From Acholeplasmataceae bacterium UBA6190 (GTDB lineage Bacteria; Bacillota_I; Bacilli_A; Acholeplasmatales; Acholeplasmataceae): a stretch of DNA of 9,954 bases. Numbering within the stretch: position 1 is the stretch's first letter; every line of letters begins with the position of its first letter. Positions 1 to 6,683 of this stretch are shown here, piece by piece. The position numbers and the translations under genes are program-made. The notes beneath the pieces were generated by a model. That model made no database searches, was not told where the DNA came from, and was given only the letters and a program-made list of their open reading frames with translations. The DNA lies in assembly GCA_002422045.1 (NCBI GenBank), contig DITG01000053.1, positions 1 through 9,954 on the forward strand, in the 5' to 3' direction.

Positions 1-2300
1 GCAATCAGACTCTTGGGCAGATGTGCAAGGGATGCCACTTGGATCCCGTAAGACTTATCGGTCGTTCCTTTTTCGACATGATGCAAAAAGACCATCGAAT
101 CTTTTTCTTCTTTGGCTTTCACACAGAGGTTCGTCAGTCTTTCAAGTGACTCTTCAAGGACAGTCAGTTCATGATAATGAGTCGAAAATAGCGTCTGTGC
201 CTTGATTTTCTCATGGATGTACTCAATCATACCCTGAGCCAAAGCCATGCCGTCATAGGTCGCCGTACCGCGTCCGATTTCATCGAACAAGATCAGTGAT
301 CGGTCAGTCGCCTTGGTGAGTGCTTCATTGGATTCGACCATTTCCACCATGAATGTGGATTTGCCACCGGATAAGTCATCCGATGAACCGATTCGGGTAT
401 AAATCGCATCATAAAGCGGCAAATATGCCGATTCCGCAGGCACAAAGGATCCCATTTGAGCCATGTAGGCAATCACTGCGAACATACGCATATAGGTTGA
501 CTTACCGCTCATGTTTGGTCCTGTAATCAGAAAGATTTCTCCTTCTTTCATGTCGACATCGTTTTCAACAAACGTTGTGAAATGTTCAACGACAGGATGT
601 CTGCCGCGCTTGACTTCTACCGATCTGCCTGTGTGCAGATTGGGTCTTGTGTAATGGTATTGTTCAGCAACGACTGCAAGACTTAGGAAAACATCGATTT
701 CTGCAATTTGCTTGGATAATGCCTGAAGAGAGTAGGTATGCGCTTCAACTCTTTCTCTGACTTCCTTGAAAATCTCATACTCCAAGTTCACGGCGCGTTC
801 TTTTGCGTGAAGGAGTGCATCTTCTTTTTCTTTGAGAATCGGAGTGATGTATCGTTCTGAATTGGCGAGCGTCTGTTTCCGTTCATAGCCAAACTCTTCT
901 TTAACGAGTGATTGATTGCCTTTGGAGACTTCGATATAATAACCAAAGACTCTATTGTATCCTACCCTTAGGTTTCTAATCCCTGTCTTTTCACGTTCAG
1001 CGATTTCGAATTCTGAAAGCCAGGACTGACCGTGGGTATCAATGCTTCTCAGTTCATCAAGCTTTTCATCAAAACCTTCTTTGATGATGCCACCATCTTT
1101 CAAGGTGATGGGCGGTTCGGGATGTATCGCCTGATTCAAGTACTGATAAAGTTCCTGATGATCGTTCATGTTTTCGACGAGTGCATCCAATTTCGGATGT
1201 TTGTAGAGCATGAGTGCTTGTTTTAAACTTGGAATCTGGGCAAGTGTTTCTTTGAGTTGATATAAATCTCTGGCGTTTGCAGTCTGAAAGGCGACTCTAC
1301 CGACGATACGGTTGATATCATAGATATAGATCAGTCGTTCTTTGACTTGTTCTCTGGGCATATATGCCTTGAATGCATCGATCATGTCATAGCGATCGTT
1401 TAAGGCAGCCATATCGGTCAGTGGATGATTCAAAAATGACTTGAGCAGTCTGGAACCCATCGCGGTATGACATTTGTTCAACCAGTGTAAGAGCGTTGTT
1501 TCCTTGTTGTTCGATAGGGAAGTCTCAATTTCCAAATGCTTTTTGACACGGTAATCGACATGCATGTGTCCGATTTGTCTGATGATCTTAAAAGGCATCA
1601 GATGATTCAGACTCTGTTTTTGCGTATTGACAAGATAACCAATCAGGTGCGAGGCTGCACGTTTTTGTTCTCTGTCCAAATGTTCGACTGTTTTCAAGTC
1701 CATGATTTCTTTCGATTCTGCAAAAGAAATCAGAATACCATCACCATTGAGTTGGCTGATGAAAGATACATCAAAATGAGGTGGCAACACAACCTCAGGG
1801 ATGGAAAGACTCATGATCAGATCAAGCACGCCTTTTTTCTCCAAACCATCGGTGAGATATGCTTCACCTGTAGATATGTCCACATAGGTCAATGCATACC
1901 CTTTTTCAGTCAAAAGGACAGAACCGATGAAATTATTGGTTCCTGCATCCAAAATACCGTCTTCAAAGACAGTTCCTGGGGTAATGAGCCTGATGACTTC
2001 ACGTTTCACAAGCCCTTTGCCGGGTTCGGTGACTTGTTCGACAATGGCGATTTTGAATCCTTTTTCAATGAGTTTTTGAACGTATGGTTTAACCGCATGA
2101 AATGGCACACCACACATCGGAACTTTCGCACCAGCATCTCTGGAGGTGAGTGCGATTTCTAAGACTTTGGATGCGACAATCGCATCATCAAAGAACATTT
2201 CATAGAAATCACCCAATCTAAAAAAGACTAGCGCATCCGCGTAGTCTTCTTTAATGTCGAGATATTGTTGCATCATTGGGGTGTATTGTTGTTTGTCCAT
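1..2300 (-). CDS. mutS: DNA mismatch repair protein MutS (C-terminus cut by window edge)
   Basis: MutS binds base mismatches and small loops in DNA and, as an ATPase, recruits MutL to start repair in the cytoplasm. The minus frame is open without a stop from the ATG at 2298-2300 to the left edge, giving the first 766 codons; full-length family members have roughly 850-870 residues, so about 90-100 are missing. The N-terminal domain has the mismatch-contacting Phe-X-Glu in RLGDFYEMFF (F32, E34). The ATPase domain has Walker A GPNMSGKST (residues 594-602, at 495-521), Walker B DEIGRGTATYDG (from residue 673) and a following STHYHEL switch region. The start is supported by a purine-rich ribosome binding site (AGAGGGGG, at 2306-2313) 5 nt upstream. 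It lies 22 nt after the 546-aa gene with no terminator between, so the two are probably co-transcribed. In Bacillus mutL follows mutS; here that would lie outside the window. Confidence 0.98.
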   Translation of the reverse strand, partial: MDKQQYTPMMQQYLDIKEDYADALVFFRLGDFYEMFFDDAIVASKVLEIALTSRDAGAKVPMCGVPFHAVKPYVQKLIEKGFKIAIVEQVTEPGKGLVKREVIRLITPGTVFEDGILDAGTNNFIGSVLLTEKGYALTYVDISTGEAYLTDGLEKKGVLDLIMSLSIPEVVLPPHFDVSFISQLNGDGILISFAESKEIMDLKTVEHLDREQKRAASHLIGYLVNTQKQSLNHLMPFKIIRQIGHMHVDYRVKKHLEIETSLSNNKETTLLHWLNKCHTAMGSRLLKSFLNHPLTDMAALNDRYDMIDAFKAYMPREQVKERLIYIYDINRIVGRVAFQTANARDLYQLKETLAQIPSLKQALMLYKHPKLDALVENMNDHQELYQYLNQAIHPEPPITLKDGGIIKEGFDEKLDELRSIDTHGQSWLSEFEIAEREKTGIRNLRVGYNRVFGYYIEVSKGNQSLVKEEFGYERKQTLANSERYITPILKEKEDALLHAKERAVNLEYEIFKEVRERVEAHTYSLQALSKQIAEIDVFLSLAVVAEQYHYTRPNLHTGRSVEVKRGRHPVVEHFTTFVENDVDMKEGEIFLITGPNMSGKSTYMRMFAVIAYMAQMGSFVPAESAYLPLYDAIYTRIGSSDDLSGGKSTFMVEMVESNEALTKATDRSLILFDEIGRGTATYDGMALAQGMIEYIHEKIKAQTLFSTHYHELTVLEESLERLTNLCVKAKEEKDSMVFLHHVEKGTTDKSYGIQVASLAHLPKSLI

Positions 2301-2322
2301 GGTGTCCCCCTCTATGGAAATC

Positions 2323-3963
2323 TTATGCTGCTGCTGTCAAGCCAAAGCTGGTGAGCAGGTCATGGATATGTTGGATGATGCCTTTACCCAAGATTGGGAA
2401 ACTGTTGATGGAGTCTTCAATACCTTGCAAGAATGCAATGTTGACAAAGAATGTGAGTAATGCGAAGAGTGTGACACCGATGATACCGATGATGGCAACA
2501 ATGAGTGCGATCTTCAACAATATCTTCAGCAACTTCCATAAAATCTTACCGATGCCCTTGAAGAGTTTCCCAAAGAATCTGAGTTCTCCAGGTACCTTGT
2601 CTGCTTCCTTGTCTTCAATGTTGGTTCCAATCGATGAAGCTACTTTGCGTTCTTCGATGAACTTTTCACGTTCATTTGCTTCATCAGTCTTGATGATATC
2701 CTTCAAATTCTTAGGCTTCCCATAGAATTCTGCAGAATTCAACACCAGTGGTGCACCCGCATCTGATGGTCTCTTCCGGAGGGTGAAGTCTTCTTCACTG
2801 CCTTCTTGGACTTGCATGGATTGTAACTTGATTTCATTGGATTGTTCAACAGCTTGTCTGAGCAGACGGATTTCACTGATCAAATCAGAAAGATCGATGG
2901 TCTGTGAAACATATTGCACGGATTGTGCAGGCTGCTGTTGAGTCAATACAGGTTCTGGTTTGACTTCAGGTTGAGTTTCTTCTTGTACAGGTTCTGGTGC
3001 AGGCGCTTGTGGTTCTTCCTTGACTTCTTCTTTAACTTCTTCGATCACAGGAACAACAACCGGCTTGGCTGGAGTAGTCGCTTCGACTTTTTCAACTTCA
3101 TGAACTTCCTTTTCATACACTTCAGGAGAAGCAGGAATGAAATAGGATTCTCTGGTTTCATTGGCGTTGGCAAGAATATATTCGATGATTTCTTCTTTTT
3201 TGAGTTCTGTGGAGGCTTTGATGTCATGATCGATGGCAAAACGCTGCATCACAAGAACAGACATGCCGCGGATCTTGACTTCCTCTTCAGGTGTGTATTG
3301 ATTGCGATCGGTCAATTCCTTGATGATGATATCTGCAAGTTCTGTTTTTTTCAAACGTCTTGGAACTTCAACATCGTATTTAGAGCCGAGATCACGAATT
3401 TCTGAAAGTGTGGAACTCTTGTATAAAACAGGTCTGAATTTTTGAGGTGGCAGACCGTCAATGCGACCGAAACTGTCAAAAAACAGATACTTGATATCAC
3501 GATTGAATGTCTTCAAATTGGGTAATTCGAGTCCGACAGCCTTCACATGATTGATGGACTGGTCGACGACTTTCTTGATGTCTCTAGGATTGACTTGCTT
3601 TTCGACCATGTAGGATAGCAAATCCGTCCAGAATTCTTCAAGATACATTTTGTCGAGTTTTGGATCGTCAAAGAAAATGAGCAGGTTCTCAAGTTGGGTT
3701 TCGGTAAATTCAGTGAACCAAGACAGACGATAATTCAGTTCATCTGCAAGTGTCAATCTGGATTTTCTGGTTTCAATGACCTTTTCCCGCAGCACTTCCC
3801 GAAGCACAAACATTCTGAGCTCTCTGGGGATGGTCAGATTGATTTCTTTGAAAAACGCATTCAATTGCGTTGCAGGCAAATAAATGATGGTTTTCAGGAT
3901 ATCTTCAATCTTGATTTCCTTGTTTCCAACGACTATGTTGCTTTCTCGTGTTAATCTCGGCAT
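2323..3963 (-). CDS. Unrecognised membrane-anchored protein with SAP/HeH-like helix-loop-helix repeats (546 aa)
   Basis: I do not recognise this protein. Its N-terminal half (about 1-275) is mostly helical and charged. It contains segments with a shared pattern of short helix, turn with Pro or charged residue, then helix: about 28-62 (LPATQLNAFFKEINL then IPRELRM), 183-217 (STLSEIRDLGSKYDV then VPRRLKKTELADII) and 234-265 (MSVLVMQRFAIDHDI then STELKKEEIIEYIL). A weaker one may lie at 86-120. This resembles SAP, HeH/LEM-like or Rho N-terminal modules, which often bind nucleic acid. A Pro/Glu/Val-rich low-complexity linker follows (about 290-350), then a short heptad-like helix (356-385), a basic patch, an amphipathic Lys/Leu helix and a long hydrophobic segment (about 483-512) near the C-terminus. 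This suggests a cytosolic N-terminus tethered to the membrane. There is no signal peptide. The start has a strong GGAGG ribosome binding site (3971-3975) and a promoter at 3996-4024. It occupies the place of cotE in Bacillus but does not resemble CotE. The nucleic-acid-binding role is inference. Confidence 0.9.
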   Translation of the reverse strand: MPRLTRESNIVVGNKEIKIEDILKTIIYLPATQLNAFFKEINLTIPRELRMFVLREVLREKVIETRKSRLTLADELNYRLSWFTEFTETQLENLLIFFDDPKLDKMYLEEFWTDLLSYMVEKQVNPRDIKKVVDQSINHVKAVGLELPNLKTFNRDIKYLFFDSFGRIDGLPPQKFRPVLYKSSTLSEIRDLGSKYDVEVPRRLKKTELADIIIKELTDRNQYTPEEEVKIRGMSVLVMQRFAIDHDIKASTELKKEEIIEYILANANETRESYFIPASPEVYEKEVHEVEKVEATTPAKPVVVPVIEEVKEEVKEEPQAPAPEPVQEETQPEVKPEPVLTQQQPAQSVQYVSQTIDLSDLISEIRLLRQAVEQSNEIKLQSMQVQEGSEEDFTLRKRPSDAGAPLVLNSAEFYGKPKNLKDIIKTDEANEREKFIEERKVASSIGTNIEDKEADKVPGELRFFGKLFKGIGKILWKLLKILLKIALIVAIIGIIGVTLFALLTFFVNIAFLQGIEDSINSFPILGKGIIQHIHDLLTSFGLTAAA

Positions 3964-3995
3964 AATGGAACCTCCAATTGCACTTCTTTGTATTT

Positions 3996-4024
3996 ATAAT
4001 ACAATGATTTTGTTGATTTTACAA
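3996..4024 (-). promoter_or_regulatory. Sigma-A-type promoter for the 546-aa gene and mutS
   Basis: On the minus strand TTGTAA (4019-4024) and TATTAT (3996-4001) are separated by exactly 17 nt, matching 4/6 and 5/6 positions of the -35 and -10 consensus. Transcription would start near 3989, giving a leader of roughly 25 nt that carries the GGAGG ribosome binding site of the 546-aa gene. It follows the ricA terminator, so it separates this pair of genes from the upstream miaB-ricA unit. Confidence 0.65.
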
Positions 4025-4046
4025 GGTTTTTAACCTTTTTTAATAG

Positions 4047-4066
4047 AAAAGGGCCCTATCAGGCCC
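4047..4066 (-). terminator. Rho-independent terminator after ricA
   Basis: Read on the minus strand, GGGCC - TGATAG - GGCCC forms a 5-bp all-GC stem with a 6-nt loop, followed by TTTTCTATT. It begins 4 nt after the ricA stop codon. The stem is short but strong and the position is what is expected for the end of the miaB-ricA transcript. Confidence 0.75.
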
Positions 4067-4070
4067 AACT

Positions 4071-4400
4071 TCATTCAAAATCCTTTTCAATCCCATCTTC
4101 GATGATGGAAACGACAGTTTGTAGCATTTCATTAATGTCGCTTTGTAAAGCCAAATAATCGGACATCAACGGGTACTCTTCTATCGATTCCAGGAGGTCG
4201 TCATAACGTTTTTGAAAAGACTGAACTGCTTCTGTTTTTCCGATTTCCTTGGCGTTCACGAGTTGTTTCTGGATGTTTTTCAGTTCGCCAATTTTACCTT
4301 TGAGTTCCTTGTTGTCATTGATCAATTGTTCAATTCTACGGTATCTGGCAATCGATTCGTTTTCCAGTATCATCTGGATCATTTTCTCTTTTTCTGTCAT
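4071..4400 (-). CDS. ricA: RicA/YmcA family regulator of RNA processing (YlbF/YmcA domain), short form
   Basis: In B. subtilis, RicA (YmcA) forms the Y-complex with RicF (YlbF) and RicT (YaaT), which carries iron-sulfur clusters and helps RNase Y mature certain mRNAs; it also affects sporulation, competence and biofilm development. This 109-aa protein is all-helical. Several stretches match my recollection of YmcA: LINDNKELKGKIGELKNIQK (about 27-46), the EEYPLMSDYLALQSDINEML stretch (about 74-93) and TVVSIIEDGI near the end. The location directly after miaB is the same as in Bacillus. Its ATG overlaps the miaB stop (ATGA), with GGGAGAA as ribosome binding site, so the two are translationally coupled. 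The protein ends just after the helical core: it lacks the C-terminal tail of the roughly 143-aa Bacillus protein and contains no cysteine at all, so it cannot donate a thiolate ligand to a cluster. Family assignment rests on sequence pattern plus gene order. Confidence 0.88.
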   Translation of the reverse strand: MTEKEKMIQMILENESIARYRRIEQLINDNKELKGKIGELKNIQKQLVNAKEIGKTEAVQSFQKRYDDLLESIEEYPLMSDYLALQSDINEMLQTVVSIIEDGIEKDFE

Positions 4401-5836
4401 ATGCTTTCTCCCATCAGGAACCAGGTCTTTGCAGCTGTGATCTTGACATCGACAATTTTCCCGATCAGATCCGGGTTTCCTTTGAAGTTGACCAGCTTAT
4501 TATGCTCTGTATATCCCGCAAGCACTTGATCGTCATACTTGGAGACGCCATCGACGAGAACCTTGACGGTTTGATTTAAGAAACGTTGGTTTCCTTTCAA
4601 GTATCCGTCATTGATTTTGTCATTCAACAGATAGAGTCTTTCTTTTTTCACGTGTTCAGGTGTGTTGTCTTCAAAGGTTGCTGCAGGTGTGCCTTCTCGC
4701 TTGGAAAAGACAAATGTGAATGCACCTTCGAAATTGGCCTGATCGACAAGATCCATCGTTTCCATGAAATCTTCATCCGTCTCACCTGGGAACCCGACAA
4801 TGATATCGGTTGTGACAGAAATACCTGGAACGGTGTTTTTAAGTTCATTCAAGACTTTCAGATAGGATGCCTTAGTGTAGTGTCTGTTCATCTTTTTCAA
4901 GACTCTGTCAGATCCTGATTGTACGGGTAAATGGAAAAACGGCATGACATGCTTGCAGTCTCTCATCGCTTCCATCGTCTTGTTGTCTAAGTCATGGGGA
5001 TGGGATGTGGTAAATCGGATGCGGTGAATTCCCAGTTGGTCCAAATCTCTCAAGAGATCTCCGAACGTATAATCGATATCTTCAAAGTCTTTGCCGTATG
5101 CATTGACATTTTGTCCTAAGAGTGTGATTTCCTGATACCCTTGTTCTGCGAGTTCTTTCACTTCACTGATGATTTCCGCTTTGGATCTGGAACGCTCTTT
5201 GCCTCGTGTATAAGGAACAATGCAGTATGTACAAAACTCATCACAGCCAAACATGATGTTGACCCAAGCCTTGAACTTGTGGGTTCTGACTTTGGGGAGA
5301 TTTTCGATGATGTCACCTTCTTGTGAATAGACTTCAACGACACGTTCCTTGGAAAACATGGCAGTTTCGATATACTCAGGCAGTTTGTGTATGTTATGGG
5401 TACCAAAGATGATATCGACATGCTGATACTTCTTTAGAACACGTTCTACCACATTTTCTTCCTGTGACATGCAACCAGCTAGTCCTAGAATCAGATTCGG
5501 GTGTTGTCTCTTGTAAGCCTTGAGTCTGCCGAGTTCTCCCCAGATCCTATTTTCAGCATTTTCACGAATGGCACACGTATTGATGATGATGATGTCCGCT
5601 TCTTCGTCATGTTCAGTCGCTGAAAAACCCATGAGCCTTAAAATACCAGCCATGGTTTCACTGTCTGCTTCGTTGCCTTGGCAACCGTATGTATAAATCT
5701 TGTATTGTTTATGGACACCAATCTGCTGATGGGCATCACTTAATTGGAATCTGAGTTCTTCGATGGCAGATTTGCCACGTTTCCGAGCCTCTTTGAGATC
5801 AGGCTTGAAATACTTATCGATATCGACTTTATTCAT
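4397..5836 (-). CDS. miaB: tRNA-2-methylthio-N6-dimethylallyladenosine synthase MiaB
   Basis: MiaB is a radical-SAM methylthiotransferase that converts i6A37 to ms2i6A37 in tRNAs reading UNN codons, using two [4Fe-4S] clusters. The 479-aa product has the N-terminal UPF0004 domain with its three cluster cysteines: C52 (YTYGCQGNEADSE), C88 (NTCAIRENAENR) and C122 (GLAGCMSQEE). The radical-SAM motif CDEFCTYC follows with C198, C202 and C205, then YTRGKERSR, LLGQNVNAYGKDF and TTDIIVGFPGETDEDF. The C-terminal TRAM domain (about 410-475) includes VLAGYTEHNKLVNFKG. Length and N-terminal extension resemble Bacillus YmcB. One small departure is QGN where I recall QMN as usual after C52. The start has AGGTGA as ribosome binding site 8 nt upstream. 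It overlaps ricA by 4 bp downstream and is preceded by a TATAAT element and by the ymdB terminator, so miaB-ricA seems to be a transcription unit of its own. Confidence 0.97.
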   Translation of the reverse strand: MNKVDIDKYFKPDLKEARKRGKSAIEELRFQLSDAHQQIGVHKQYKIYTYGCQGNEADSETMAGILRLMGFSATEHDEEADIIIINTCAIRENAENRIWGELGRLKAYKRQHPNLILGLAGCMSQEENVVERVLKKYQHVDIIFGTHNIHKLPEYIETAMFSKERVVEVYSQEGDIIENLPKVRTHKFKAWVNIMFGCDEFCTYCIVPYTRGKERSRSKAEIISEVKELAEQGYQEITLLGQNVNAYGKDFEDIDYTFGDLLRDLDQLGIHRIRFTTSHPHDLDNKTMEAMRDCKHVMPFFHLPVQSGSDRVLKKMNRHYTKASYLKVLNELKNTVPGISVTTDIIVGFPGETDEDFMETMDLVDQANFEGAFTFVFSKREGTPAATFEDNTPEHVKKERLYLLNDKINDGYLKGNQRFLNQTVKVLVDGVSKYDDQVLAGYTEHNKLVNFKGNPDLIGKIVDVKITAAKTWFLMGESI

Positions 5837-5855
5837 CTAAAAATCACCTAGTCCT

Positions 5856-5861
5856 ATTATA
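5856..5861 (-). promoter_or_regulatory. Probable -10 element of the miaB-ricA promoter
   Basis: The minus strand carries a perfect TATAAT (within GCTGTATAATAGG) in the 44-nt gap between ymdB and miaB, just after the ymdB terminator. No good -35 is visible: the best candidate is TAGGAC about 16 nt upstream, which falls inside the terminator stem. The leader would be only about 12 nt and would start close to the AGGTGA ribosome binding site. Confidence 0.5.
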
Positions 5862-5865
5862 CAGC

Positions 5866-5891
5866 AAAAAACAGTATGTCCTATACTGTTT
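5866..5891 (-). terminator. Rho-independent terminator overlapping the ymdB stop codon
   Basis: On the minus strand ACAGTAT - AGGAC - ATACTGT forms a perfect 7-bp stem (9 bp counting flanking A-T pairs) followed by six T. The last codons of ymdB and its TAG stop (5881-5883) lie in the upstream arm and loop, so a ribosome finishing ymdB would cover the hairpin. The stem is AT-rich and may be only partly efficient. Confidence 0.7.
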
Positions 5892-6642
5892 CGCTTTCGA
5901 TGTGAATTCTTGAAATGGTCTTTTTTTGGAAATCCATGATGACTGCGTTGAGTTGCTTGATACCCGGTGCTACTTCGTTTGGAATCGAGAAACCATTGAT
6001 GAAACGGTCTAAAACGATCTCCTTTGTGACACCAATCACACCATTCAAAGGACCGGTCATACCGACATCGGTGATATAGAGTGTGCCTTGTGGCAATACT
6101 CTTTCATCTGCAGTAGGCACATGTGTGTGCGTTCCGACGACTGCAGAGACTCTGCCATCCAAATAATGTCCTAAGGCTACTTTTTCTGAAGTCGCTTCGG
6201 CATGGATATCGACAAACACATAATCCGCAGGCTCTTGTTCTAAGATCTTGTCGATTCCAATGAACGGGCATTCCATGTTGGCATTCATGAACGTTCTGCC
6301 GAGTGCGTTGATCACGAGCAGTTTTGTACCGTTATAATTGAGTACAAGATGTCCTTTGCCCGGCGCTTCACGAAAATTGAATGGGCGAACCACATTGGAT
6401 CCATCAATGAAATCAAAAAGTTCTTTGTTACCCCAGACCCAATTACCCATCGTGATGGCATGTATGCCCATGCTCATCAGTTCCTTATAGATTCTTAAAG
6501 ATAAGCCACGCCCGTGTGAGGCATTTTCTCCATTGACGATGATGATGTTGGGGCGGTGAATGTTTTTCAGTTCCGGCAGATGAAGTTGAAGCATATCAAG
6601 ACCGGGTTTTCCGTAAATGTCACCGATGAACAATACTTTCAT
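5881..6642 (-). CDS. ymdB: YmdB-like metallophosphoesterase (TIGR00282 family), altered GNH motif
   Basis: YmdB of B. subtilis is a di-metal phosphodiesterase acting on 2',3'- and 3',5'-cyclic nucleotides and influences biofilm formation. The 253-aa product matches the family over its full length: GDIYGKPG with D8, NGENASHGRG with E39 and N40, RPFNF (86-90), HAEATSEKVALG with H147, VVGTHTHVPTAD with H172 and H174, and ITDVGMTGPLNGVIG. The motif that is GNHTWD in Bacillus YmdB reads GNWVWG here (N67, W68), so the motif histidine is replaced by Trp; the codon is TGG. All other metal ligands appear kept, so metal binding may persist while catalysis is changed or lost. The start has AGAAGG 7 nt upstream. 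It lies 39 nt downstream of rny with no clear promoter of its own, so it is probably read from the rny promoter through the hairpin between them. Confidence 0.95.
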   Translation of the reverse strand: MKVLFIGDIYGKPGLDMLQLHLPELKNIHRPNIIIVNGENASHGRGLSLRIYKELMSMGIHAITMGNWVWGNKELFDFIDGSNVVRPFNFREAPGKGHLVLNYNGTKLLVINALGRTFMNANMECPFIGIDKILEQEPADYVFVDIHAEATSEKVALGHYLDGRVSAVVGTHTHVPTADERVLPQGTLYITDVGMTGPLNGVIGVTKEIVLDRFINGFSIPNEVAPGIKQLNAVIMDFQKKTISRIHIESETV

Positions 6643-6661
6643 GGGATTACCTTCTTTCTAG

Positions 6662-6683
6662 CGAAAAGAGGCCGAAGCCTCTT
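6662..6683 (-). terminator. UUCG-capped hairpin at the rny/ymdB junction (leaky terminator or processing element)
   Basis: On the minus strand AAGAGGC - TTCG - GCCTCTT forms a perfect 7-bp stem closed by the very stable C(UUCG)G tetraloop, followed by a short tract (four U pairs or follows, then CGC). The rny TAA stop (6682-6684) overlaps the first arm. The U-tract is short and ymdB has no evident promoter, so I read it as an attenuator-like or mRNA 3'-end stabilising hairpin rather than a full stop. Confidence 0.6.

Noticed and set aside
1536..2162. Long plus-strand open frame (208 codons)
   Set aside because: It lies fully antisense to the intact mutS frame, whose translation matches MutS throughout. 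The predicted product is Phe/His/Arg-rich without any family motif, and no ribosome binding site or promoter was seen.
3000..3060. Repetitive CTTCTT-type tract in the 546-aa gene as a possible DNA repeat array
   Set aside because: It is the low-complexity coding for Glu/Val/Lys (EEVKEEVKEE) in the linker, in frame and without unit-length regularity expected of a tandem repeat.
2914..3405. Plus-strand open frame of 163 codons
   Set aside because: It is antisense to the acidic linker and helical part of the 546-aa protein; its Phe/Arg-rich composition is that of a shadow.
4023..4041. AAGGTT-TTT-AACCTT hairpin followed by T, as a possible plus-strand terminator
   Set aside because: No plus-strand gene precedes it, the stem is AT-rich and it overlaps the -35 of the minus-strand promoter. 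The terminator that fits a gene is the GC-rich hairpin at 4047-4066.
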